Assembly: GCA_028554795.2 (NCBI GenBank)
Contig: CM068831.1
Location: 65,376,982 to 65,440,981, forward strand
Length of the DNA stretch: 64,000 nucleotides
Origin: Sinohyriopsis cumingii
Taxonomy: Eukaryota; Mollusca; Bivalvia; Unionida; Unionidae
Direction: 5' to 3'
A program made the position numbers and the translations under genes. This document shows positions 38,656-51,653 of this stretch, piece after piece (the first letter of the stretch is position 1; every line of letters starts with the position of its first letter). The notes under the pieces are model-generated. The model did not search any database. It was not told the origin of the DNA and was given only the letters and a program-made list of their open reading frames with translations.

Positions 38656-39270
38656 ATGGATATGTAACATTGGAAATAAAATGTTCTGAACTCAGTTGGA
38701 GATAATGAAATTAAAAAACCATGATGATTATATAAGGCTTCCAAAATCTCCTGGTTCTTTCAAGATATTTTTTCCAAACAATCAACACTCTCAATTGACA
38801 GTGACAAAAATGTATTTCTGAATACATTAAAAAAAGCCATCAGTTACAATAAATGAGAGGATATTGATAAATTCCATTATTTGATGTACGAGAAAATGTG
38901 TAATTTTCTGACAGGTTCCTGTGGGTTATACTAGCTGCCATGTATAGCATATCATGAGCAGAAAAATGGTGTCAAACCCAAAACAACAATTCTGGATTGG
39001 CTGTTGCTTCAGTCATAGTATTATCTTTTCATTTATATATTTTTTCTTCAAATAAGCTGTCTGAAATAAAACTCTTTCAGGAAATGGTAGCATATATATG
39101 GCATAAGTTGTACCCAGTCAAAATCTATAAGCAAATGATGCAATGCATTCTGGGAGTTACACTTTGCCAAATTAATTACAAGACTACAGCATATTTCACA
39201 AAAGAGATGGATATTCATTTGCATATTATGACAACTACTGCAAGATACTTAAGCACCTGAGAGAAGTTAT
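38656..39270. other. Non-repetitive stretch, nothing recognised
   Basis: The 87-codon frame at 38997-39260 has no family motif. Confidence 0.4.
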
Positions 39271-39273
39271 CAT

Positions 39274-39373
39274 TGGTCAATCACACCAAAAAAGATATTG
39301 GTCAGTCACAACGAAAAAGGTGTTGGTCAGTCACAAAGAAAAAGGAGTTGGTCAGTCATGCCAAAAAAGGTGT
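39274..39373. repeat. 25-bp tandem repeat, four copies
   Basis: GGTCAGTCACAAAGAAAAAG followed by GTGTT, four consecutive copies with a few changes. Confidence 0.92.
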
Positions 39374-39579
39374 TTGAACCTCAGCTTCCATTCTTTTCTT
39401 GGGATGACTGACTGGACTATAAACTACCAAAAAGACCTCAACACTATACAATATTTGACATAGACAATCATACCTCATTAAAGGAAGTCTGAAAGTTAAC
39501 CTAAGGAGTTAAGAAAGTGCTTGCTGTAACATGGCCATTTTGTGACTTTTTATTTCATGTTATATTTGTGTTGTAAACA

Positions 39580-39630
39580 ATCTGTATTAATTTTCTTTAT
39601 ACAATCTGTATTAATTTTCTTTATACCATA
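39580..39630. repeat. 25-bp direct duplication
   Basis: ACAATCTGTATTAATTTTCT followed by TTATA occurs twice in a row without change. Confidence 0.9.
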
Positions 39631-40090
39631 ATGTAAATCTCCACTCCATAACTTTTATGCCAAGAGTTCACTTATTTTTTTCTAATTGTTCTTAGCTTCC
39701 CTGACAAGAGCTTTTCTACCTCAATACATTGGGTTCCTCTCACAGCTATGGCTGTGATTAATTTTTGTGTTATTTTATATAAATAAAATCTTGTCAAGGC
39801 GATTTCAACACATCTATTGCTTTAAAATCAAAATAGGAGTGGAAACAATTTTAGCAATGTCAGTTTACATAATACACTAAAACCATTTGTAAACGAGTAG
39901 CATTTTAATGGACTAGGCTATTCTTTTGAGTTTTTATTCATACTTTAATAGTTTATTCAGGACCAAAATATGTGGCCAGGGACATTCTAGTTGGTGAACA
40001 GTTTTTAAAGGGCATGGCTAAGAGAAGTTTCACTGTATGTATCTATTAGATTTAGAAATCAGTTTTAATGACCATTGTCTCAGTCTGATT
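39631..40090. other. AT-rich stretch, nothing recognised
   Basis: No supported feature. Confidence 0.4.
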
Positions 40091-40094
40091 ATTA

Positions 40095-40985
40095 GACTGT
40101 ACTGCATTAAACTGTATTTATGCTACTGCATTGTACCATCTTTACTATACCTCATTAAGATGTATATGCTGCATTAAACTGCATTTACTGTACTGCATTC
40201 AGCTCTATTTACTACTATACTATGTTAAACTGTACTGCATTAAACTGTATATAATGCACTGCATTAAACTATATATTGTACAGCATTAAACTGTATTTAC
40301 TGTACAGCATTAAACTATATACTGTACTGTGTTAAACTATATACTGTACTGCATTAAACTGTATAGTGTACTGTATTAAACTGTATATAATGTACTGAAT
40401 TAAACTGCATACACTGTACAGCATTTAACTGCATATACTGTACAGCATTAAACTGTATATAATGTACTGAATTAAACTTTATACTGTACAGCATTAAACT
40501 GTATTTATTGTACAGCATTAAACTGTATATAATGTACTGTGTTAAACTATATACTGTACTGCATTAAACTGTATAGTGTACTGTATTAAACTATATAATG
40601 TACTGAATTAAACTGCATATACTGTACAGCATTAAACTGCATATACTGTACAGCATTTAACTGCATATACTGTACAGCATTTCACTACATATACTGTACA
40701 ACATTAAATTGTATATAATGTACTGAATTAAACTTTATATTGTACAGCATCAAACTGTATATACTGTACTGTGTTAAACTATATACTGTACTGCATTAAA
40801 GTGTATTGACTGTACTGGATTAAACTATTTAAAACTGTATTCACTGTACTGAATTAAACTGTATTTACTGTACTGAATTAAACTATTTACTGTTTTTACA
40901 ATTATACTGTATTAAACTGCATATACTACTATATTACATTAAACTGCATGTACTATATACCACAGTAGTTGTATTTACTGTACTT
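40095..40985. repeat. 24-bp minisatellite, about 36 copies, variable unit
   Basis: Unit TACTGTACAGCATTAAACTG followed by CATA. Spacing varies from about 20 to 26 bp because of small gaps. Sub-blocks such as ACTGTGTTAAACTATATACT followed by GTACTGCATTAAACTGTATA recur at 40320 and 40550, so groups of units were copied together. Confidence 0.93.
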
Positions 40986-42120
40986 CATTACACTCTACTT
41001 ACTAAATCTGTGGATTCGTGTCCTTTACTTCCCACTAAAATGCTCAGAAGACAAGGTAGACCTGCAAATTGGGCTTTTTGTTACCATATCTTCTATCAAT
41101 CACTATCATAAAAGCTGGAGATCAAATTTTCCACAGTGGCAGTTCAGCTACCTGATCATAGAGATGACAGGGGAGTTGCCCAACCACATCATTAGCCATA
41201 TTATCCTGTACTAATCAGAAAGTCTGACTATTAGGACCTCTGATGGCTAAAGCAAGCCTAAGGCAAAGTAGGGACAATTGGCTTTATCTATTATAGCTGT
41301 TGATACTGATCTTTTACAGTCTCTTCCTTCTAACTATTCAACATTAAGGAGGAGTTAGTATGAATTTCGTTATTAGGAGTGATGAGACAAGCTGATGAGA
41401 TTTATGTCCTTGCTTTTAAGTACAGCAGCCAGTGTGCACAGCAAGCCATGAAATTATAGGGTTTTGATTATAGAAGGGCACTCATGTGTTCATTGACAAG
41501 CAAATATATGTGAATCTGGAATCATATATTTATTTAGACAAATGTTGATATTTGTTTTTTAAACCAAAGATTTTTTTTAAAAAATACAAATACAAAATAC
41601 AACATATTACAATATCCAGATTTCATTGCAACAAATCTGCATTATTTATGAAATTATGAAGCAAATGAAGACACATTCAAATATTTCCACAATACACCTG
41701 TACAAATCTAAACCATTTAAAGCTTTGAACAAGGGAAAATTAGTGAGACAAACAACTGTCCTACATAAATGTGAACTTCCAATATTGGAATTTTAACAAA
41801 TTTGAACATTTGTTTAAATACTTGGGAATTTTTTTGCCAGCTGCAAAATCAGTGACATTATTTCATAAATATTAAATTATATAGGATATAACTCTTATAT
41901 TGAATGTGGTTTTGCAGACAGAGGGGACGAGTCAATTCAATTATGACGAGAATGGAAAGTTATGTTCTATCTACTAACATCCCGGTAGTTATACAATTTA
42001 TGGAAATTAAGCTTTTCAGACTACATTTTCAACCTTAAAAGCATATTATTATTATCATTTAATGAAAAACATTTTATTCAGAGGAAAACAATGCAAGCCT
42101 TGATATGACATGGGTTTAGT
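40986..42120. other. AT-rich stretch, nothing recognised
   Basis: The 81-codon plus-strand frame at 40969-41214 starts inside the minisatellite and shows no family motif. Confidence 0.4.
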
Positions 42121-42459
42121 ATGTGTGTGTATGTATGCATGTGTGTGATTTGGATTTTTAATGTAGGTTTTGAAACATTTTCCATCATATTGCTTTGATG
42201 TCTGCAGTGTGGCAGTTAATAGTTATGTCTAGCAATGGGACATCATGCCGCAGACATGTGGCATCATGTCCCACCCAGTTACATTATCCTGAGACCAGGC
42301 CGACTAGTTTTAACACTAACCTCTTAGTACTGAGCACCTAGTGAGGCAGCTGCAGTTACCATACTTTTATAAGTTTTCTGTACGACTTGTCTGGGGTTTA
42401 TACCCACAACCTCCCACATCAGAGGTGGATGCACTAACCACTTAGGTCACCAGGGCAGT
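42121..42459 (-). mobile_element. tRNA-derived SINE, family B, copy 3
   Basis: On minus: head GACTGCCCTGGTGACCTAAG then TGGTTAGTGCATCC, B-box GGGTATAAACCCC, and body with CTCAGTACTAAGAGGTTAGT, GTCTCAGGATAATGTAACTG and GACATGATGCCACATGTCTG. The tail AAAAATCCAAATCACACACA runs into a CA-rich tract. A possible 7-bp target duplication GGTTTAG (left near 42113, right near 42467) is too short to be sure of. Confidence 0.85.
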
Positions 42460-42465
42460 CAAACT

Positions 42466-42560
42466 GGTTTAGCAGGGATGATAAGTGTTTTTATTTGTGC
42501 TTTGCAATTTTATGAAATTATGTCATCATCCAAACTGGTTTAGTAGGGATGATAATATAA
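42466..42560. repeat. Short duplication next to the SINE
   Basis: AAACTGGTTTAGCAGGGATG and AAACTGGTTTAGTAGGGATG lie about 70 bp apart, each followed by ATAA. Confidence 0.75.
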
Positions 42561-42854
42561 TTTCTTAAAATTGCACAGCACAAAATGACACTTTTTATAT
42601 TTTGAATATGTTAACATCAAGTGTATTGAAATATGAACATTAAAGTGATTTGACATATAAAAAAATTATAGGATGATAAAACCTATATTCAGAACAAAGT
42701 CCTAACAAACTTTTTCTGACCAGAAAAAGGTGACACTGTACAATCAAAGTGGATTTCATACACAAAGTAAACACCCTCAAGAGATGTAATACTAGAGCTG
42801 ATACTTCAGTAAAGAATCTAAATTAGCTGTCAAATAAAGTTTGGATCATTGCTC

Positions 42855-43388
42855 AAGTTGTACTACATGTAAGGAAATAGGTAAGCTGTATTACATGTAA
42901 GGAAATAGGTAAGCTGTACTGCATGCAAGGAAATAGGTAAACTGTACTACATGTAAGGAAACAGGTAAGCTGTACTACATGTAAGGAAATCAGTAAGCTG
43001 TACTACATGTCAGGAAATAGGTAAGCTGTACTACATGCAAGGAAATAGGTAAGCTGTACTGCATGTAAGGAAATAGGTAAGTTGTACTACATATAAGGAA
43101 ATATGTAAGCTGTACTGCATGTAAGGAAATAGGTAAGCTGTACTACATGTACATAAATATGTCAGCTGTACTACATATAAGGAAATAGGTAAGCTGTACT
43201 ACATGTAAGGAAATAGGCAAGCTGTACCACATTAAGGAAATATGTAAGCTGTACTACATGTAAGGAAATAGGTCAGCTGTATTACATGCAAGGAAATAGG
43301 TCAGCTGTACTACATACAAGGAAATGAGTAAGCTGTACTGCATGTAAGGAAATATGTCAACTGTACTACATGTAAGGAAATAGGTAAG
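42855..43388. repeat. 28-bp minisatellite, about 19 copies
   Basis: Unit CTGTACTACATGTAAGGAAA followed by TAGGTAAG, in strict 28-bp register with scattered substitutions (GCATGC, ATATAA, TCAGCTG). Confidence 0.95.
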
Positions 43389-43800
43389 CTGAAGGATAAA
43401 AGAAAATCTCTGTTCTTTTCTTATGATTTTATGAATAGGTATTTGTTTATTTGGTAATTACCAAGGGCAAATAAAAAAATAGATCTCCCAATTCTTTATT
43501 ATTGGATCATTTTTAAAAACAATTTTGGGGATTTCAATACAGTTGTTTATGGTAAATTAAAAAATTCAAACAGTGATATTATTCAGGAAGGGCAATTTAT
43601 ACAAACTCAAACAAAGCAAAAAATGTACAGGTTTAAAGTTCCGAAATTTATACAGGATTTAATGTATGGTAGAATCTCAGGAAATAACTTTATTCCTTGT
43701 TTTTTTATATATAAAAATATGACCTAGAATCATATTCTTAGGAAAACTCCATGCCAATGAAACGTCTAAAATGATCACCAAATTTGCTCGTTACAAAAGT
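43389..43800. other. AT-rich stretch, nothing recognised
   Basis: No supported feature. Confidence 0.4.
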
Positions 43801-43804
43801 TGAA

Positions 43805-44672
43805 CAAGAGTACCTCAAATATCCCATGACATGTACATCTCATAACCTTTTGCATATTAATGACCTTGACTTCTGAGATAAGGACTTGACTAGTACATGA
43901 TAAGGTGTGGACCTAGGTAAAGTTTTATCAAAAGATCTGAAGGATAATCTGAAAACTGCCCTGTGCTTAATGTTCCTCTATATAGATATTAACAGGGCAT
44001 GCTGGACTATAGAGATTATTGACCAATGGGCTCAATGACCTTGTGCAATCTTGAATTAAACTTTATATGCAATAACCATTATTTTCTCATCAGAATTCCC
44101 ACAACTATGACCTTTGACCTTTCAACATCAAAATCTATAGGTTTTATTTTACTCTAAGTGCATACCATTCACAATGTTTGGTCAAGAAAGTTACCCTAGG
44201 AATATGTTTGAGCAAACTCCATTTTCTCTTTGAGTTACAATGGCCTTAACTGTTGCCTCCAAATTAATAGGCTTCTACCATAGAGTGCAAAGTTTTGTCG
44301 AGGTTCGTGATGTAGAACTAAAAGTTAATGTGCTGTAACCCTATTTCTTCTTAGTCATTATAACCGTGACTTAATATTTTAACTACAAAATCTATAGACT
44401 TTTTCCAAGTTCCATGTGCCAGCAATCCACAAAGTGTGATCTGGGTCTGTGTTGTAGAACTATTGTTACTGTGCAAAAACAATTTTTCTTCTTTTACTCA
44501 GTAACCTTGACTCTTTGACCACAAAATCAATAGGCTTCTTCCTTACATCAAATGCATGCTATTTGCAAAGCTTGTCAACAGTAGATGATAGAAAACTTTA
44601 GCTATTGTATAAAAATGAAATGGGGAACAGACAGATGTCATGACATGACCTGCACCACCTTACAGCTGGTGT
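43805..44672 (+). repeat. TGACCTTTGACC dispersed repeat, copy R4
   Basis: Starts AACAAGAGTACCTCAAATAT, the same kind of start as R5 (AACAAGAGTACCAGAGATGG). Degenerate units follow with TGACCTTTGACCT (44108-44120), AAAATCTATAGG, CCATTCACAATGTTTGGTC, GATGTAGAACTAAAAGTTA and CACAAAATCAATAGGCTTCT. The end is ACCTTACAGCTGGTGTAAAA. Start and end together define a unit of about 0.9 kb. Confidence 0.8.
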
Positions 44673-44689
44673 AAAAATGTGACAATCTG

Positions 44690-45256
<567 letters not shown>

Positions 45257-45289
45257 AACTGACAAAATTGCAGCACCATAAACTGAGTA

Positions 45290-45560
45290 CCATACTCAAA
45301 TATAAACAACACAGACTCTGATCTGCCATCGCATAATGCACTGACATATCAGGGTCTATGTCATTTGTTCTACTGATGACCCCTAAAAAAATTTGCATAT
45401 ATCCAAATCTGCCAATGCATTATGCCCGTGCAGATTTGGAACTAAATTGTTTGTTCTATTAATTACTCCTAACAACTGCATAGACCCAGATATGCCAATG
45501 CATTATGCCCAAGCAGATTTGAGACTGTGCAGTCTGCAGTTAGACTCAACTTACAAGTGA
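45290..45560. mobile_element. Foldback family copy E, three hairpin modules
   Basis: CATACTCAAATATAAACAAC starts it and GCAGTTAGACTCAACTTACA then AGTGA ends it. Between them are three CATAATGCA/CATTATGC loops each with a CAGATCTG-like stem (AGACTCTGATCTGCC, ATCCAAATCTGCC, AGACCCAGATATGCC). Other copies have one or two. Confidence 0.7.
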
Positions 45561-47110
45561 CTACTGGTATATACAGTACCAGATGGAAACTGATGACAAT
45601 ATTTGTAACAAATATTACCGTAACACATTTATTAAACCCCTAGAGGTTTTTGTTGTTTTTGCCTGAAATTCGAGTAGGAAACACATTTCGAAAGCTATTT
45701 CTGAATACATCCTAATACATCAACTTCCAGGTGATTTTCAAATAACCTAATGCCAAGTTGTGTTAGAAACATAGTTTTTCATTGGCTATTTGGCTCACGC
45801 ATGAGCAGAAGGGTAAAAGTTGGATTTTTGGGGGGTTTTTTGGTTTGCTTAATGGACCCATTATTTTCATATCAAGACAACTCTTTATTCCAAAGGCCCA
45901 TCTTATCCTACTTTTTGCAAAGGTTCATCTGTCTGTTTGCAGTTCATACTGGTCTGCCTTAATCTGAGACCAAAAAGTCTCAAATCCGGACACAAAATCA
46001 GATTCCAGCCACGGGCAAGTTTTGGGTGGAAAAAAATCGGGTCCAAAAAATGAGATTTTTCCCTCTGTATTTTGTAGTGCAACTAGAACTTCCAGATTAT
46101 TTGGTATCATTGTCTACCTTTCTATAATACCACCCACTTTAGTGTATCATACAAGACCTTGATGCTACAGAGCTCGGCAGTAGGCTACTACCTCCTAACA
46201 CGTAAACTCATCGGCAGGGGTTGATGTGTTAACAACTTGATGCAAAATCAAAACATTTTTTTACAACTTCATCCAATTTTCACAAATGAGTTAGCAGAGC
46301 ATCATCTATGTAAATGTACTGGTATGTTTCAAAGACAAATTCTTTATAACAAAAGTACACTTTTTCCAATGGAACTTGCTTTTTGACTTATTATGAAAAC
46401 ACCAGACATGGAGTATTTTAGTCATGCACAGTCAAAATCAAACCACAGCTGTAGTGTTCTTTTTACAACATGCAACCTATTAACTTAATCTTACAAATTT
46501 TATAACAGCTAGAACATTTGAACCTTTTTAAAATCTCGTTCTCTTCAAGTATTTAAAATATCTTTAATTGTCTTTATTAACAAATGTGCAACTTGCTTAA
46601 AATCCCAGCAAGAGGAAGAAGCCAGAAATGTATACATATATGTGATAAGTAATAGATCCTGCCTTAGGCATAGTGTATTGATCACTATCTGATGGGGGTG
46701 TTAGAACAGAAATAAATCTGACAAATTAGTTCCTCCAAGATGATCTATCAGACCTATACCCCCTTGGGCAAAAATCTGACTTGCTACTAAACATGATCTC
46801 ATACCAATATAATCTTTATTCTGATTGGTTCATGACAAAAACCATTAGCTTAATTGGTCCATGATATAACCTTTAAACCTGACTGAGTAATGACAATTAA
46901 AACCCAGTTAATTGTACTGGTTGATGCCTTTTTTGGGTACTATCTGCCAAACTAGAAATTAGTTTGAAAACTTTCTGAGATTTATCAGATTTATCGTTTA
47001 GCTTTTGCAAGACTGCAACAGGAATATAGTCCTCACAATGGTACCATATACACTATGAAGACCCACAGTATACCACTTTTCCTCTTAAAGCACTGGCATT
47101 GTACCATTTT
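45561..47110. other. Non-repetitive stretch; 45750-46210 less AT-rich
   Basis: A small hairpin TGAGACCAAAAAGTCTCA is at 45965-45982. No coding frame with a recognised motif. The 45750-46210 part could be an old element but has no second copy here. Confidence 0.35.
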
Positions 47111-47555
47111 CACTCACCTATAAGTCAGGTCCAATTGCAAACAACTCAGATTCTTATGTGTGTGTGTGTGTGTGATTTGGATTTTTAATGTAGCTTTAAC
47201 AATTTTTCAGTTATATTGCTAAAATGTCCGCAGTGTAGCAGGTTATAGTGATGTCTAGCACTGGGGCATCATGCTGCAGACATGTAGCACGACGTACCAC
47301 CCAGTCACATTATCCTGACTCCAGGCTGAACAGTCCTAATACTAACCTCTTAATGCTGAGTGCCAAGCGAGGCAGATGTTAGTACCATTTTTGTAAGTCT
47401 TTGGTATGACTTGGCTGGGGATCAAACCCATGACCTCCTGCATCTGAGGCGCAGATTCTTATGTGGTTTTGCAGAATACGCTAACAGATCAGAACTAGAT
47501 CTACTGGCACGTTATGGGTCTATGCGGTTTGCAGTTGGATCTGACATTGACACAA
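47111..47555. mobile_element. Foldback family copy F, interrupted by a SINE
   Basis: Left part TCACTCACCTATAAGTCAGG then CCAATTGCAAACAACTCAGA; right part CAGATCAGAACTAGATCTAC, GGTCTATGCGGTTTGCAGTT then GGATCTGACATTGACACAAG. SINE B copy 4 sits between them. Open frames across the junction are artefacts. Confidence 0.75.
47161..47451 (-). mobile_element. tRNA-derived SINE, family B, copy 4, 5'-truncated
   Basis: On minus it starts inside the tRNA-like head (GCCTCAGATGCAGGAGGTCA) so the A-box is missing, then B-box GGGTTTGATCCCC. Body blocks GTCATACCAAAGACTT, GCACTCAGCATTAAGAGGTT and GGATAATGTGACTGGGTGG follow, and the tail is AAAAATCCAAATCACACACA. A 14-bp exact target duplication CAGATTCTTATGTG is at 47147-47160 and 47452-47465, inside foldback copy F. 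Confidence 0.92.
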
Positions 47556-47600
47556 GTATTATACACAGTAATCGGTGTGACAAGTTGTTATGGCGCCACT

Positions 47601-47756
47601 GCGGTAGGTGTGTTATGGTTGGGGTGGGGTGCTCCCAATATTCTATTTAAATTATTACAGAAGTCCCACCAAGGCTCGATTTTGGTTGGAAGTTCAATTA
47701 GTGAAAGATAGACGTAAAGCTCCGAGCCCCAAGTCAGCAGTTCTGATGGTTAAATT
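47601..47756 (+). repeat. Dispersed repeat S, copy 1
   Basis: GTTATGGTTGGGGTGGGGTG, CTCCCAATATTCTATTTAAA, GAAGTTCAATTAGTGAAAGA and AAGCTCCGAGCCCCAAGTCA are shared in order with 63824-63980. In both places the repeat lies directly 3' of a foldback copy. One plus-strand frame is open in both (see findings). Confidence 0.8.
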
Positions 47757-47967
47757 ATTGTATATACACATCTCACACTACACCCAGACTATCATCAGAT
47801 AACGGCTGTTAAATTTCTTCGGTCACACATTCATTCACATCGAAATACTCATACGTTCTTGTATGGTAAAACATTGTCCTAATAAAAGCACAGTATCAGT
47901 TACTTCTCATATATACATCAATAAATTGCATCACATCAGTGCATATTCCTAATCCCATTATACTAAA
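47757..47967. other. Spacer, nothing recognised
   Basis: AT-rich with many CATCA/CACAT words. Confidence 0.4.
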
Positions 47968-48850
47968 CAATGTCACAGCATTTCTTTACATTACAACTCA
48001 TACAAAGTACACAAATAAATATTCAAATATCCATGCATCCATATTAACTATCTTACACACTTCAACCATGTTCCAAATTCACAATTCAAGCATGTGTAAA
48101 TTCTAACATATTACATGAATAAATGCAATAGTTTATGATGAAGTAACCTATTAGTGAATGACAACTTGAATTCTGACCACAAGCTGACAATCTACATAAT
48201 TCTCTACATAATACACAAACTCATTTCTCAAATATGCATGTAAATTAAACACGATAAAGGTAATTCTACATACTAAATGATCCTAGTAATTAAGTATACA
48301 TACTACACATAATTACAATTACAATGCCATAATATTCTGCAAAAATCAAGCAACTTATTGACTTTTATGAAGCTTTGTCTTTCCTTAGAATCTCCTCTCT
48401 AAGTTTTACCACCAAATTACTAGTGGCTCTCTTGGACTAACTCTTATTGCTCAGCAATCTGTCAAGGTGAAACAAAAATTTTTGCTTGCTAGTTAGAAGT
48501 TATAATTCAGATCAAAATTGGTATCACACTCTCGGTCTCAAGTCCAATTAGATGTTGCTTTGACCCCATTAAACCAAACAATGTCCTTCTTGCTGTCTGT
48601 CCACACGGGGATGGATTTAGAACATGCCCCATTCCTCACAGGTTCATAGAATCTTTTGACAAAGCTGTAACACATAGGTGGGAAGTCATGCTATCTAGTG
48701 CCTGTGCTGATTCAAGATTCTGGATCTTCTCTCTGGTCACAGTAACCTTGCGGAAGAGATTAACTCTAACCTGTAGCTTTGTTATGACATCAAAAAATGG
48801 CTTGTAATAATACCTTTCTTTATACACGACTTACTAACTGGGACTGAGCA
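47968..48850. repeat. Tandem dimer, unit 1 (about 883 bp)
   Basis: Starts AATGTCACAGCATTTCTTTA and includes ACATTACAACTCATACAAAG, CTTTGTCTTTCCTTAGAATC, TCCTTCTTGCTGTCTGTCCA, AACACATAGGTGGGAAGTCA and GGCTTGTAATAATACCTTTC. All recur in the same order in unit 2. Minus-strand frames in the two units share a short peptide (RVNL..KV.VTR) but are thrown out of frame relative to each other by an indel, so I do not call them coding. Confidence 0.9.
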
Positions 48851-49742
48851 AATGTGACCGATGCATTTCTTTACATTACAACTCATACAAAGTAAATAAA
48901 TATTCAAATATCCATGCTCTGATATATCCATACATCCATGTTAACTAATCTTACACACATTTTCCAAATTCACATTTCAAGCATGTGTAAATTCTATCAT
49001 ATCTCATGAATAAATACACTAGTTTACTATGAAGTAACCAATTAACAAATGACAAATTGTGGTCTGACCACAAGCTAGCAATCTACATAATTCTCTACAT
49101 AATACTCAAACTCATTTCTCAAATACACATGTAAATTAAACACTACAAAGGTAATTCTACATACTACATGATCCAAGTAATGAAGAATATATACTACACA
49201 TAATTACAATTACAATGCCATAATATTCTGCAAAAATGAAGCAAATAACTCACTGACCTTTATGAAGCTTTGTCTTACCTTAGAATCTCCTCTCTAAGTT
49301 TTACCGCCAAATTACGAGTGGTTTCCTTGGAGTAACCCTATATTGCTCAGCAATCTTCCTAGGTGAGACTAAATTTTTGCTTGCTGGTTAGAAGTAATAA
49401 TTCAGATCAAAACTGTTATCACAATTCCACTTGGGTGTCGCTTTGACCTGATCCAATCAAACTTAGCAGACAATGTCCTTCTTGCTGTCTGTCCATGTGG
49501 GGACAGATTTAGAACATGTCCTGGTCCCTTGCAGGTTCCTCTGATCTTTGGATTAAGCTGTAACACATAGGTGGGAAGTCGCACGATCAAGTGCCTGTAC
49601 TGATTCAAGATGTCAGTCTTATCTCTGGTCACATTAACCTTGTGTAAGAGATTAACTCTAGCCTGCGGCAATGTTTAGACATCAAACCATGGTTTGTAAT
49701 AATACCTTAGTTTATACATGACTTACGAACTGGGGCTATACA
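48851..49742. repeat. Tandem dimer, unit 2 (about 892 bp)
   Basis: Same block order as unit 1 with many substitutions and small indels. It starts AATGTGACCGATGCATTTCT. Just after its end, AATGTGACACCAG at 49743 looks like the first bases of a third unit. An old duplication. Confidence 0.9.
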
Positions 49743-49904
49743 AATGTGACACCAGTAATGAATTCCATTTAATTAATTTGAATTTGTTCTGTTGTTACTA
49801 TTAATTTTTATTTACTCTGCTCGTAAGTACCATTATTTAATATGGTCTACTATCATTAGTAATGATTACATACCTTTGCAGCATTTGAGGCAAATGTGAA
49901 TTCT
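49743..49904. other. Spacer, nothing recognised
   Basis: AT-rich; includes TATTTAATATGGTCTACTAT. No feature supported. Confidence 0.4.
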
Positions 49905-51653
49905 CTATTCAGTACATGTGGGTGTTAAAGACTAGGGCTCCATTCAACACATGTGGGTGTTAAAGACTAGGTCTCAATTCAGCACATGTGGGTGTTAAAG
50001 ACTATTTCTCCATTCAGCACATGTGGGTGTTAAAGACTAGGGCTCCATTCAGCATATGTGGGTGTTAAAGACTAGGTCTCCATTCAGCATATGTGGGTGT
50101 TAAAGACTAGGTCTCAATTCAGCACATGTGGGTGTTAAAGATTAGGGCTCCATTCAGCATATGTGGGTGTTAAAGCCTAGGTCTCAATTCAGCACATGTG
50201 GGTGTTAAAGACTAGGTCTCCATTCAGCACGTGGGTGTTAAAGATTAGGTCTCCATTCAGCACATGTGGGTGTTAAAGACTAGGACTCCATTCAGCATAT
50301 GTGGGTGTTAAAGACTAGGACTCCATTCAGCATATGTGAGTGTTAAAGACTATTTCTCCATTCAGCACATGTGGGTGTTAAAGACTAGGTCTCCATTCAG
50401 CACATGTGGGTGTTAAAGACTAGGACTCCATTCAGCATGTGTGGGTGTTGAAGACTATTTCTCCATTCAGCATATGTGGGTGTTAAAGACTAGGGCTCCA
50501 TTCAACACATGTGGGTGTTAAAGACTAGGTCTCCATTCAGCACATGTGGGTGTTAAAGACTAGGGCTCCATTCAGTACATGTGGGTGTTAAAGATTAGGG
50601 CTCCATTCAGAACATGTAGGTGTTAAAGACTAGGGCTCCATTCAGTACATGTGGGTGTTAAGGACTAGGGCTCCATTCAGCACATGTGGGTGTTAAAGAC
50701 TAGGGCTCCATTCAGCATGTGTGGGTGTTAAAGACTAGGGCTCTATTCAGCATATGTGGGTGTTAAAGACTAGGGCTCCATTCAGTACATGTGGGTGTTA
50801 AAGACTAGGGCTCCATTCAGTACATGTGGGTGTTAAAGACTAGGGCTCCATTCAGTACATGTGGGTGTTAAAGACTAGGGCTCCATTCAGTACATGTGGG
50901 TGTTAAAGACTAGGGCTCCATTCAGTACATGTGGGTGTTAAAGACTAGGGCTCCATTCAGTACATATGGGTGTTAAAGACTAGGGCTCTATTCAGCATAT
51001 GTGGGTGTTAAAGACTAGGGCTCCATTCAGCACATGTGGGTGTTAAAGACTAGGGCTCTATTCAGCATATGTGGGTGTTAAAGACTAGGGCTCCATTCAG
51101 TACATATGGGTGTTAAAGACTAGGGCTCCATTCAGTACATATGGGTGTTAAAGACTAGGGCTCTATTCAGCATATGTGGGTGTTAAAGACTAGGGCTCCA
51201 TTCAGTACATATGGGTGTTAAAGACTAGGGCTCTATTCAGCATATGTGGGTGTTAAAGACTAGGGCTCCATTCAGTACATATGGGTGTTAAAGACTAGGG
51301 CTCCATTCAGTACATATGGGTGTTAAAGACTAGGTCTCCATTCAGTACATGTGGGTGTTAAAGACTAGGGCTCTATTCAGCATATGTGGGTGTTAAAGAC
51401 TAGGGCTCCATTCAGTACATATGGGTGTTAAAGACTAGGGCTCCATTCAGTACATATGGGTGTTAAAGACTAGGGCTCCATTCAGTACATCTGGGTGTTA
51501 AAGACTAGGGCTCCATTCAGCACATGTGGGTGTTAAAGACTAGGGCTCCATTCAGTACATATGGGTGTTAAAGACTAGGGCTCCATTCAGTACATATGGG
51601 TGTTAAAGACTAGGGCTCCATTCAGTACATATGGATGTTAAAGACTAGGGCTC
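49905..51653 (+). repeat. 35-bp minisatellite, about 50 copies
   Basis: Unit CATGTGGGTGTTAAAGACTA, GGGCTCCATTCAGTA. The left third is dominated by AGGTCTC and CAGCACA variants and is more mixed, the middle by AGGGCTCC...CAGTACATG, and the right by CAGTACATATGGG alternating with a linked TCTATTCAGCATATG variant. A few units have small deletions (for example at 50231). The block is strand-asymmetric (G-rich on plus). Confidence 0.96.

Noticed and set aside
48636-49671. Paired minus-strand frames in the 890-bp dimer as a real gene family
   Set aside because: The similar peptides diverge by frame after an indel, and the frames are short and lack a domain.
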